Under the pieces are notes generated by a model. The model saw nothing but the letters and a program-made list of their open reading frames with translations, ran no database searches and was not told where the DNA came from. Position numbers and translations under genes: made by a program. Below are positions 1 through 8,723 of a DNA stretch of 64,000 nt, one piece after another. Each line of letters begins with the position of its first letter. Position 1 is the stretch's first letter. The stretch comes from Pycnococcus provasolii (lineage: Eukaryota; Chlorophyta; Pseudoscourfieldiophyceae; Pseudoscourfieldiales; Pycnococcaceae): assembly GCA_938743325.2 (NCBI GenBank), contig OW568899.1, positions 124,001-188,000 of the forward strand, in the 5' to 3' direction.

Positions 1-1892
1 GGACCTCCTCCGTGCGATCGGGAACGTCAACCACCTGAAGCTTGATGCAGTGAAGCGCCGTGAGATAGCGGTCGTGAGTGTGGAAGCAGGCGATGCTGTC
101 ACGGCGCTGGTCGAGGTGCGCTTCGTAGTACGATGGCCAGCGGAAGCGACGCGACTTGCCGTGGCCGAAGGGCACCGTAAGGTCCTCCGTCGGCTCGAGC
201 ACCGCGCCCTCAGGCATCGTTGATGCAACAACGAACAGCTCAGAGCACGAGTCAGGATCTTGAACGGCAACTTGGAAGTCGAAGTTCGTGCCCTTGTCCG
301 CCGAAACGGTCGTAGAGGGAAGGATCTGACCGTTCGCAGAAACGCCGGGCGTGGGAGAGATGAAGCGCGGCGCCTGGTTAACGTTGCAAGCTGGCGCCGA
401 AGGTCGCAAGCCGAATTGCTGCAGCAGATGACGGCGTCCGTCAACACCCGCCTCTTCCACCATCGCGCGGCGCACTTTGCCGACATCCTGCTGCTGACGC
501 GGCGGGAGTGGCGGCGGCGGCGGCGAGGGGGCCAGGGGCGGGGCAAGCACGACGCCCGGCGGCGGCGGCGGCTTCGGCGGCGGGTTCGGCGGCGGCGGCG
601 GCGGGTTCGGCGGCGGGTTCGGCGGCGGCGGCGGCGGACTCGGCGGCGGGCTCGGCGGCGGCGGCGGCGGGTCATTCACAATGCCAGGGCAGCCCGCACT
701 CTGGTAAACTGGCTTGCAGACGGTGTAGTTTCCGGACACGCCGTTGCCGCAGATGGTACATCCGCCGTACATGCCGTCGGGATCCATCACCGTGGCGAAT
801 CCCTTTGTCGGCTGCGGCTCGCAGTCAGCGTGGCAGTACGACATAGGCATGTAGAGGAACGCGAGGAAGTCGACGGGAACCTTCACCGTGCCGTCGCTGA
901 CCATCACCACGAAGTTGTACAAGCCAACGGCGAGCGACGGCGTGTTCCAGGTGATGAGACCCGTCGTCTGGTCAATCGTACTAAGCTTCGGGTTCGACGG
1001 GATGTTGCCCGTCGTGGTGGCGACGGGCGAGCCGCCGTTCTGCGCCAGGAAGGCGTCGTAGTTGTAGATGCCGCCGTACTCGAACGGGCCGCCGGCTCCG
1101 TAGGCGTCGGTGCCCATGAAGTACGACAGCGGGAATCCGTCGGGGTCGTAGCCCATAACCTGGAACTGGCTGGCGCCGGACGTCTTGGGCAGCGGCAGGA
1201 TGTTCGCCATCGACGCCACCGGGCTCGCCTCGAAGTTGACTGGCTTCACCTCAACCTCGAGGCGGAAGCGGCCACCGTTGTTGTTCAGCAGCGTGCTCGG
1301 GCGGCTGCCGCCCGTGAAGTACGCGAGCCAAGGCTTTCCGGTAGAGTCGTTGCCATCCTTCGAGACGGTCACGTAGGCGTGGTCAACGGATCCATATCCG
1401 AGCACGTAGTTGCTCGTCGGTCCCGTGGCCTTGTCCACGTACGTGAGCGACACCTCCACGTCGAGGCCCGTGCCGTCACCTGTGTAGAAGCCACTCGTAC
1501 GAATCCACGGAACGCAACCCGCAGGCGTCGTGCCTGTGGTTTGCAGGTTACCCTGCGTGTCGCGCGTGCCGATGTCAAGTGGGTCCGTGCACTGGCCTGC
1601 AGTTCCGAGCGGCGTGTGCGGGAACTTGATTGCGTAGTTCACCTCCGGCGACGTCGTCAAGGCTGTACACGACACAGGTACCGTGCTTCCTGATGTTACG
1701 GCGTTGCAGTTTCCTTGCGTGTCATCCGCAATGCCCTTGTACGCCGAACCCTTGGTTTCGCTCCACAGCTCCGCGACGTTGCTACCCCACGCATAGTCGC
1801 GCTGAAAGGAAACGTGCACGTGAAACGAAACGCCGTAGAGTCCCACGCTCTTCTTCGGCGTCCAGTTAACGGAGCCGTAGTAGAAGGGAACA
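1..1892 (-). CDS. secreted Pro-rich (extensin/pherophorin-like) glycoprotein, partial
   Basis: The minus strand is open for about 630 codons and runs off the left edge. Read from the 5' side, it has a Cys-containing extracellular-type segment with FYYGSVNW near its start, then a stretch like an Ig/cadherin-type fold (ITWNTPSLAVGLYNFVVMVSDG), then a Cys-rich part. After that come about 50 residues of PPPPPSPPPSPPP and PPPNPPP at roughly 505-672, and then a second globular part. Ser-Pro runs are the usual sites of Pro hydroxylation and O-arabinosylation in algal wall proteins, so a cell-wall or matrix role is inferred. The frame closes upstream at 1952-1954 with no ATG in between. A (CAA)n tract ending in CAG at about 1893 looks like a splice acceptor, so the signal-peptide exon lies further right and was not found. 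The 3' end is outside the window. Confidence 0.72.
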
Positions 1893-3981
1893 GCTGTTGT
1901 TGTTGTTGTTGTTGTTGTTGTGTTTTGGTTGTTGTGTGTGTTTGTTGTGTGCTATGTGAGATTTCTGATGACTCGAGCTTGCGGTATGTTGTTGAGTGGT
2001 GCCGATCCGTCCTCTGGGGTCGACGGCGTGAACGCGTGCGTTGCGCGTGCGCGAGCCCTTCCTTTTCCGCCGCGCGCCTTGCTCCTTGCTCGCGCAGAGA
2101 CGACGTGCGTCTGCACTCGAAACACTGCTCGCGTAAGTCGCGCGTCTATTTGAGTCCACGACGACGCGTGTCGCCATGGTCGTTCTCAAGGAAGCGCACA
2201 CTTTCTTTCCACCGCCTACAAGCTCGTGCAAACACCCAAGCAACTGAGGCGCTGTGCACACCACACACCAAGCTCAGATAGTCATACAACACCAACCCTC
2301 AACGTTTTCCTTTTTCCCTTTTCCTTGTGTGTGTGTGTGTGCTTATAGAAGAGGCTGCTGTTGTGTGCGTACCTTGTGCAAGCCGAACTTGCTGAGCTAT
2401 TTGTAAGACAAAAACGAGCACAAGAAGAGCGACTGAAGAAGAAGAACTGAAGGAAGGCCTTCTTCTCCATGGCCCTGGCCCCGTCGTACTCTCCATTGCA
2501 ACACTACAGCCACGCCAAGCCAGGCAAGACACTGTTGTGTCCGACACGACCTGTCTCCTGGCCGAGCTCGCTCTGGTGGAGATGGCGGAGGTGTGGGACT
2601 GGGAGCTTTGGCACCCACGAGAGCGACAACAGAGACTGTGGAGTCCTCCCGAGGAGAGGACAAGACGTCTCAAAGGCGACAAAAGAGCGACAACAGGCTT
2701 CCCGAGGAAGAAACAAAACAGTACAAGGCAGTTCTGGAGAGGGACAACAAGGGCAACACCAAAGGCCTTCACTTCCCCACGCACACCACACCGTGCACGA
2801 GGAGGAGACGAGACGAGACGCGGCTTGCAACTAACTCGCACAACACTGCTGGTGGTGGTGAGGGTGAGGGTGGTGAGGGTGGTGGTGAGGGTGGTGGTGG
2901 CCTACGACAAGAGACTCTCCTTGAAGAACACTCTCCTCTCCCCTCCTTGGGAGTTGCCAGGTGCAGTTGTTGGGTAGGCTCCGCCTGTCCGAGAGTCAGT
3001 AGGCTCACAGTCCGCGAGGCGAGCGAGGACTCCTCCTACGGCGATGCAGGTGTTGTTGCACGGATGCTGGGACCCAGCCCAGCAAGTTTGCTGTCATCGG
3101 TCAAGCACCCGTTGCTGGCACCGCTTGCTGGCTGTGGATGCATCGTTGTGTCGTGTGGTGTGTTTTTTTTGTTGTTCCTGCACTGTTCCTTCAGGTTAAC
3201 CTTCTGCACCCTTGGAAGCCGGACTCGGTCAGGTAGAACAGTGATCTGTGGACGGTACCGGTATGTGCTCTCAAGTCTGGTGTCAGTTGGAGGAGGAGTG
3301 GCAGTTGTTGTTGGCACCTGAAGGCCATGTCTCGCGACTCGAGAACTCGACTGGGTTGTCTCGACTCTCGACGAGGGAAGGCCGCTTTTAATGACTCGTC
3401 CCTCGCGCCTGTTGTTGTCGTCCGCATGTGGGCATCGGGAGTCGCTGTACCGGTCGACGACTCGGCTGGTGTTAACCGCGCGGTGTTTAGACATCGTGAC
3501 CGACCTTAATTAAGGCCTAACGACGCATCGCTATCGCACCACCCATCTAGCTAGGGTTTGAACGCCATACCACCACGCCACCGCCTATGGGTAAACGGTG
3601 CAACCTCACACGGTGCTAGGGTTTTGCAAACCGTTTCGAAAAGCGAACCCTACCCACCCTCCCCGTCGACCTGCAGGCGGTTGGGGGTTCGTTTTGTTGG
3701 TTCGTTGGGATTCGGGTTTTCCGCGCGGGCACCCGCACGTCGCAAGGCGCCTCACCGCAGTGGCAGGCACCACACGGCGCCGCGTCGACGTCACAGACAG
3801 CAGATGCACTTCGCTCCACACCAGTGCACAAGTAGTCTCTGACCACAAGGCGAAGATAAAACGTACGTAAGTGTGGTGATGGTTGGGTTACAAGGTCCTA
3901 CAGCAGTGAGAATCGAGCGATAGAGAAAAGTCCGTTTTTGGAAACGTGCGAGAAAAGGAATGCGGGTTCGCACGCAACGGT
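1893..3981. other. 2.1 kb stretch with no gene I can support
   Basis: Open frames here are low-complexity, overlap one another on both strands and lack recognisable domains. The stretch holds a (TG)n run at about 2326-2341, a GGTGGTGAGGGT-type minisatellite at 2851-2900 and several G- or T-rich tracts. It probably contains the missing 5' exon and promoter of the partial glycoprotein gene to its left, but I could not choose a donor site. Confidence 0.45.
2851..2900. repeat. GGTGGTGAGGGT-type minisatellite
   Basis: Tandem GGT and GAGGGT units fill about 50 bp. The tract is short and G-rich, and no coding function is apparent. Confidence 0.7.
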
Positions 3982-4284
3982 CTAGGCGTCTGGCTTACCT
4001 CCTGGAACGAGCGCGGCGATGTTGTTGCCGTTGAGTAAGATCTGCTCCATTTTGTTCGTGCGCACTTGCCCGTCAGCCAAGCGCTCGAACTCCGTCACGT
4101 CGTCCAGCACCATGTTCACGTAAACGTCGAATCCTCGCAGCGTTCCCGTGAGTTCTGTTTGCGACTTCATGATGACCCAGATGGGCGAGCCGACGCACCT
4201 GTCGATGAGTTCGCTGGGCAGGATCTGCGACGCGTTCGCCTTGGAAGAACCGGGCGCTTGTGTGGGGGGCGCGATGGCGGCCAT
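3982..4284 (-). CDS. LSM5: U6 snRNA-associated Sm-like protein LSm5
   Basis: This 100-residue Sm-fold protein has both Sm motifs. Sm1 is seen as [17 protein letters not shown] and Sm2 as [15 protein letters not shown], the latter nearly identical to LSm5 of other eukaryotes. LSm5 is a subunit of the LSm2-8 ring, which binds the 3' end of U6 snRNA in the nucleus, and of the LSm1-7 ring, which acts in cytoplasmic mRNA decay. The open frame extends three codons further to a TTG, but the first ATG, giving MAAIAPP, is at 4284. The gene is intronless. A SART3-like U6 recycling factor lies 30 kb away in the same window. Confidence 0.94.
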   Translation of the reverse strand: MAAIAPPTQAPGSSKANASQILPSELIDRCVGSPIWVIMKSQTELTGTLRGFDVYVNMVLDDVTEFERLADGQVRTNKMEQILLNGNNIAALVPGGKPDA

Positions 4285-4604
4285 ACCAACCAAAAAACTG
4301 AACCAAACAACAAAAAGTAAAACACACCGCCGCCAGAGAACCGTACTACTGAGAACCCAACCGACCCCACCTCACCCGACCTACCCCCAACCAAACTAAA
4401 TGCCAAACCCCGAACAATCATCCTGAAGTCCAACCCCTAACTCATTCCCCCCTCAAAACCTCAGGTTGCCAAAGCCTTGCAGAGAGGAGCGCCTCGCCAA
4501 CAAGCAACGGAGCGTTACTGAATGGGCTGAATGGTGAAAGTGAATGGTGTGAATGGACAACCGCTGGATAGAGTAAAGTACACTTCGTTACTGAATGAGG
4601 GAAC
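4285..4604. other. intergenic: LSM5 promoter side and 3' flank of the next gene
   Basis: About 320 bp with no gene. The right end carries repeated GAATGG-type words (about 4508-4555) and the shared 3'-flank motif at 4571-4600. Part of the GAATGG block resembles the block at 44265-44345. Confidence 0.5.
4571..4600 (-). terminator. shared 3'-flank motif, site 1
   Basis: On the minus strand this reads CATTCAGTAACGAAGTGTAC, followed by TTTACT. It lies immediately downstream of the stop codon at 4605. The same words occur downstream of five other genes in the window. A role in 3'-end formation is inferred. Confidence 0.45.
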
Positions 4605-5210
4605 TCAGGAAGAAAACCTCTTCATGCCTTTTATTGAATGAGCCTTCGTGGAAATATTGCGCGCGTTGACCACAGGCTCAGCTCCACGACGCCAAGGCGC
4701 AGACTTTTCGTGCGTTGCCGGCGTTGCCGCGGGCGCAGATGTAGCGAGTGCCCGCCATTTTCGCGCGTCAGCACATTGGCTTTGGCGCAGGAGCTGCATA
4801 TCAACGCTCGCGGTGGGGTGTCTTGCTCTTAAGGCACGGTGTCTCTGCATCGCGGCGTTTCTCGCCATCATTTCGTTTTTCCAGACGTGTCTATGCTGTT
4901 CCATTTTATCGTACAAGTACGTCTCTGCGGACTCGTGCTCTAGAACGACGTCGACGAAGTCGTCACTCTCAAGTGCAAGTCTTGAGACTTGAGGGTCACT
5001 GAGACTCGGTCTTTGGACAAATTCTTCCAAGGCCGAAGAGGAAGAGGAAGAGCGTGCAGTACTAACCTTATTAAGACGCTGGTCAACAAGGTTCTCAATG
5101 TGTTCACCGTTCTCAAGGTGGTGCCATAATTCCAAGAGCGCCTTGTCGTGCTTGCCCAAGCAACACGCCGTTGTGGTTGTCGTCTTATGCAAGTTCAGGG
5201 AGGGAGACAT
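4605..5210 (-). CDS. uncharacterised basic protein
   Basis: A 201-residue open frame starts at the ATG at 5210 (MSPSLNLHK). The frame continues a few codons upstream only to a TTG. It contains a Ser-rich tract, then a helical Arg/His/Met-rich stretch (YDKMEQHRHVWKNEMMARNA) and an Ala/Arg-rich tail. I recognise no family. Coding status is supported by its length, its composition, its divergent arrangement with the XEG113 gene (330 bp shared upstream region) and the shared 3'-flank motif right after its stop. Confidence 0.58.
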   Translation of the reverse strand: MSPSLNLHKTTTTTACCLGKHDKALLELWHHLENGEHIENLVDQRLNKVSTARSSSSSSALEEFVQRPSLSDPQVSRLALESDDFVDVVLEHESAETYLYDKMEQHRHVWKNEMMARNAAMQRHRALRARHPTASVDMQLLRQSQCADARKWRALATSAPAATPATHEKSAPWRRGAEPVVNARNISTKAHSIKGMKRFSS

Positions 5211-5321
5211 TTTCCCGGATGACAAGGGCCGATGCTGATGCCAAGAAATTCCATAAACAAAACAACCGAAGCCTCTGTATTAATAAGAAGAAGAAGAAGA
5301 ACGCGACGAAGGTGAGCAAGT

Positions 5322-5366
5322 CAACAACCACAACCACAACCACAACCACAACCACAACCACAACAA
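5322..5366. repeat. (CAACCA)n microsatellite
   Basis: About seven CAACCA units lie in the divergent promoter between 5210 and 5539. A (GAA)-like tract precedes the array. Confidence 0.85.
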
Positions 5367-5385
5367 CGACGACGAACTCGAATCG

Positions 5386-5436
5386 GTTAGGGTTAGGGTT
5401 ATTTGGATTAGGGTTATTAGGATTAGGGTTAGGGTT
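5386..5436 (+). promoter_or_regulatory. telomere-like TTAGGG cluster upstream of XEG113
   Basis: Six TTAGGG words, some separated by short A/T spacers, lie 100-150 bp upstream of the ATG at 5539. The G-rich strand is the coding strand. The arrangement resembles plant telo-boxes, and similar clusters precede three other genes here. A regulatory role is inferred; an interstitial telomere relic is the alternative. Confidence 0.5.
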
Positions 5437-5538
5437 CCGCTCATCTCCCTTTATTTGTCCCGTCGTTCTCGATCCCACGAGGTCCCATCCCAGCGACTCC
5501 CATACATACTCTTAAGGCTAGGAGTTCGTGCTCTGGTC

Positions 5539-7641
5539 ATGGCGGGCGTGATCGTGCGGTGCGTCGGCTGCTCCTTCCTGTGCTTCCTGCTCACGTTCCT
5601 CGGTCCGCCGCTCTACTGGGGAATCGTTGGCAGGTACACCGACAACGCGAGAGACGCGAGAAGCAAGGCGGCGCTCAAGAGGTACGCGGCGTACGAAGAG
5701 GCGGCCTCGAACTGGGCCAACTTGCACGGCTCGGGGGGAGCGGGATCCGCGTACCAAAGTGACACAACGGCGGACCTCGGCGGACTCACGGCGAGCGCAG
5801 ATGCGCTGAAAGCGGAGGACGACGGTGACGACGAGATCTCCCCCCGTGAAATACATGAAGAGAGCCCTGAGGAAAAGCTGTTCCAGCCCGTGGCAAAGCC
5901 TGAGGAGCCTGTGGTGCCGAGTCACGAAGACGACGAGCACGACGAGCCGGCCACGGCGCCTGAGATCCCAGATATTTCCGGAATGAGCTGGGAAACGCCG
6001 AGCACGGCGCCTAAGGCGTTTCAGCCTATTGTGGAACCCAAGCGCCCACCCGTGCGCTCGGAAGACTACCTGCTCACGCGTGAGCGGGTTGCAAAGCACG
6101 CCACGAGCGACGGCCTCATCATGGTCACGTGGGCCAACTACCACTACCTCGACTTTGCTCTCAACTGGCTCGGGCACCTCAGCCGCCTGGGTGTGAAGAA
6201 CGTGATGGTTGGCGCGATGGACCACGAGATGCTTGAGGCGCTCGTCGAACGCGGCGTTCCCACGTTCAGCATGGAGTCGGGCTTGACGACGGGCGACTTT
6301 GGGTGGGGAACGCCGACGTTCCACAAAATGGGACGCGAGAAAATCAACTTGTTTGTGAAGTTCACCGAAATGGGGTTCGACGTTCTCATCAGCGACATCG
6401 ACACCGTATGGCTGCGCGACCCTTTGCCGTACATGGCTGAGTACAAGAATGCCGACGTGCTGACGTCGTCGGACCACCTGAGCGCGACGACGACCGACGG
6501 CGGACTCGAAAGCTGGCCAAATGCAGGGAGCGCGGCGAACATAGGCATCATGCTCTTCCGCCGATCTGCCAACAAGCTTGCCAGGAAGTGGCTTGACATG
6601 CTGGAGAAGGACGACAAGATCTGGGATCAGAATGCGTTCAACGACCTCTACCGCAAGGGTGGGATGGGAGGCAGGTCGTCCGAGAATCGCGTTTTCAAGG
6701 GATACGACGGGACGCTTAGCTTCGGCATCCTACCCGTAAGCCTCTTCTGCTCCGGTCACACGTACTTCACGCAGCAGATGCCCATGAAGATGGGCGTGAC
6801 GCCGTACGTGATCCACGCCACGTTCCAGTACAGCGGCACGGATGGCAAGAGGCATCGATTCCGTGAACACATGATTTGGGACGATGTGCCAGAGTACTAC
6901 CTGAATGGCAAGGCGGGCAAGGGATTCCTCATGTACGACGCGGATGTGCCGCAGGAACTAATCAACAATGCAAAGACGTCGCCTGAGGCGCACTTCGAGC
7001 TTGTGAATTACCAGTTGCTAAGCGTGCGATCGGCGCTCGCACTTGCGCAGATCACCGGACGTGCGCTGATCATGCCGAAGCTGTGGTGTGGCCAGGATCG
7101 TTGGTGGGCACCGCATCGTGGAATCATTCCCGGCAGCCAGCTCAAGCTCCCTTACGAGTGCCCGATGGACCACGTCTTTGACATCGAGTGGTTCCAGAGG
7201 GAACGCGATGAGAAGGTGTTTGGCCCACACATTGATTTCCGCGAGTACAGCTTCTTGGACAACCCCCGCATGCCCGATGGCGTGAAGCAATCGATGAACA
7301 TCATGCGTTTTCAGGACACGCGTGATCACGGCGGTGCTGGTGGCGAGATCATGACAGAGGCGGAGTTCAAAGAAGTGCACGACGCGCATCACTTGGGTGC
7401 GCGCGTGTTAAGGCTCGATGGAAAGGCGAATAAATTCTTTCACTTATATTCTGACCCGCAGCTTCAGCAGAAATTCGAAATGAGGCTGAAGGAGTACGCG
7501 AGCATTTGGTGCTGCAAACACGCACATCCTGGCCACATCTGGTACGACTTCTTCTTTGACATTCCGCACACAGACCGTCACATGAGGCAGTGGACCGGCT
7601 TGGATGGTGCGAAGCCGTGGACGCCCGTGACTGGTCCGTAA
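5539..7641 (+). CDS. XEG113: GT77 arabinosyltransferase, XEG113-like (type II membrane)
   Basis: This 700-residue protein has an N-terminal signal anchor (residues about 5-28), an acidic Pro-rich stem to about residue 170, then a GT77 catalytic domain. Segments GWGTPTFHKMGREK, SDIDTVWLRDPLPY (DxD near residue 285), FCSGHTYF and TFQYSGTDGKRHR align closely with plant XEG113. XEG113 adds a beta-arabinofuranose to the short arabinose chain on hydroxyproline of extensins in the Golgi, from UDP-arabinofuranose. The ATG at 5539 is chosen because it puts the hydrophobic anchor at the N-terminus; the frame upstream starts at a non-ATG codon. No intron is seen. A Ser-Pro-rich secreted protein, the likely class of substrate, is encoded at the left edge of the window. 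Confidence 0.92.
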   Translation: MAGVIVRCVGCSFLCFLLTFLGPPLYWGIVGRYTDNARDARSKAALKRYAAYEEAASNWANLHGSGGAGSAYQSDTTADLGGLTASADALKAEDDGDDEISPREIHEESPEEKLFQPVAKPEEPVVPSHEDDEHDEPATAPEIPDISGMSWETPSTAPKAFQPIVEPKRPPVRSEDYLLTRERVAKHATSDGLIMVTWANYHYLDFALNWLGHLSRLGVKNVMVGAMDHEMLEALVERGVPTFSMESGLTTGDFGWGTPTFHKMGREKINLFVKFTEMGFDVLISDIDTVWLRDPLPYMAEYKNADVLTSSDHLSATTTDGGLESWPNAGSAANIGIMLFRRSANKLARKWLDMLEKDDKIWDQNAFNDLYRKGGMGGRSSENRVFKGYDGTLSFGILPVSLFCSGHTYFTQQMPMKMGVTPYVIHATFQYSGTDGKRHRFREHMIWDDVPEYYLNGKAGKGFLMYDADVPQELINNAKTSPEAHFELVNYQLLSVRSALALAQITGRALIMPKLWCGQDRWWAPHRGIIPGSQLKLPYECPMDHVFDIEWFQRERDEKVFGPHIDFREYSFLDNPRMPDGVKQSMNIMRFQDTRDHGGAGGEIMTEAEFKEVHDAHHLGARVLRLDGKANKFFHLYSDPQLQQKFEMRLKEYASIWCCKHAHPGHIWYDFFFDIPHTDRHMRQWTGLDGAKPWTPVTGP

Positions 7642-8097
7642 CCTCGTCGCAAAAGGTACGATTCTTTCTTCCACGAAAGTTCCTTCGAGACGCACCTGCT
7701 TGCAGCTGTTGTTGTTGTTGGTACAGTAGTGCACACACACACACACGCACGTACCTTAACGAAGTTTGGTAACTCATCCAATAATTTTTTATAATTTTGG
7801 TAGTCTATTTTCTCCCCTAGACTAGTACTATGTAGTTCGAGACGTTAGGGTTAGGGTTAGGGTGATATAGGGTTAGGGGTGGTTCCTATTAGGGTTACGA
7901 TATGTTTTGGGATTCTTCTCGCGCCCGGACACGTCACTCAGTCACTGATCACTCGGCCTCCCCTTCATCGTCCTCATCCGTTTCCCGGGGGGTTCATTTG
8001 CGATCCGTGTCGCTGTTTCTTCGCATCCGTGTCGTCGTCGCCTTCGCCTTCGAATCCGTCTTGGTGTGGCTGCTTGGTTCCTTTCCTCGGGTACCCT
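7642..8097. other. intergenic with CA repeat, AT-rich tract and telomere-like motif
   Basis: The region holds a (CA)n run at about 7733-7746, an AT-rich segment (about 7785-7815) and the TTAGGG cluster at 7844-7878. It serves as the 3' flank of XEG113 and the upstream region of the SDHAF4 gene. No gene is seen. Confidence 0.5.
7844..7878 (+). promoter_or_regulatory. telomere-like TTAGGG cluster upstream of SDHAF4
   Basis: Three tandem TTAGGG units and a separated fourth lie about 220 bp upstream of the ATG at 8098, G-rich on the coding strand. Confidence 0.45.
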
Positions 8098-8595
8098 ATG
8101 TCGCACTCTCTGCTTCGAAGTTTTCGTATGAATAATCTTGGTCGTATGAATAATCTTGGCGTGGGTGTCTCGTTCCTTCGCGCCTCTTACTCGGCATCCT
8201 CTTTGCCGGTATCCTCTTTGCCGGCTTCCTCTTTGGCCTTGGCCTCGCTGCTTCCCTCGCTCTCTTCTTCGAATGGTGGGAATCCCCATTATCCGCACTT
8301 ACTTGCCTTCAGGCTTGTATCGACGGATACAAGCGTGAGTGCGCCCCCAACAGACATCACCGCGAATCTGCGGCGGCGAAGTGAACTCGAAGTGAACTCA
8401 ATGGTGGAGAAATCGTTCGAGACGAAAGTGAGTGAACAGGGTAAACAGGCGACGAACGTTTCCGATGAACACGTAAAGAACGCGTCGGCGGAGGAGGAGA
8501 TCAAAACGCACAGCACGGAACATGGAGGGCCAAAAGGTCTTGAGCCGACGAGGTACAACGATTGGGAGCGCGCAGGACGCGTGAGTGACTTTTAA
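8098..8595 (+). CDS. SDHAF4: succinate dehydrogenase assembly factor 4-like
   Basis: This 165-residue protein ends in GGPKGLEPTRYNDWERAGR then VSDF, the hallmark C-terminus of the DUF1674/SDHAF4 family. SDHAF4 binds the flavinylated SdhA subunit in the mitochondrial matrix and chaperones complex II assembly. The N-terminus, MSHSLLRSFR followed by a Ser/Leu/Arg-rich stretch, fits a mitochondrial targeting peptide. It contains two small in-frame tandem duplications: MNNLGR/MNNLGV and repeated SSLP units. The frame is open further upstream, but that part looks like 5' UTR. A TGTAA poly(A) signal follows at 8609. Confidence 0.86.
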   Translation: MSHSLLRSFRMNNLGRMNNLGVGVSFLRASYSASSLPVSSLPASSLALASLLPSLSSSNGGNPHYPHLLAFRLVSTDTSVSAPPTDITANLRRRSELEVNSMVEKSFETKVSEQGKQATNVSDEHVKNASAEEEIKTHSTEHGGPKGLEPTRYNDWERAGRVSDF

Positions 8596-8608
8596 GCTGT
8601 TTTGTATA

Positions 8609-8613
8609 TGTAA
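8609..8613 (+). terminator. TGTAA poly(A) signal
   Basis: TGTAA lies 14 bp after the SDHAF4 stop. TGTAA is the predominant poly(A) signal in chlorophyte algae. Confidence 0.5.
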
Positions 8614-8723
8614 AGTTTTATCGTAACGTCTATCAAAAAAAGAATTTCAAATTTAATTGTTATTTACAACGGCGAAAAAAAATCAAAGGTGTCACTAGGA
8701 CGAGCATTTCAACGTTCAAACAA

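Noticed and set aside
260-1693. 477-codon Arg-rich plus-strand frame
   Set aside because: It is antisense to the Pro-rich secreted protein, whose extracellular-type domains are clear.
2299-3321. overlapping 180- and 242-codon frames on both strands
   Set aside because: Both are low-complexity, mutually overlapping and without domains; one begins at a non-ATG codon.
3545-3610. tRNA-like or SINE-like sequence on the minus strand
   Set aside because: TGGCGTGGTGG and GTTCAAACC resemble A and B boxes, but they are only a few bases apart and no cloverleaf can be drawn.
5386-5436. true telomere end
   Set aside because: Only a few degenerate TTAGGG units lie between ordinary genes, so this is interstitial or regulatory, not a chromosome end.
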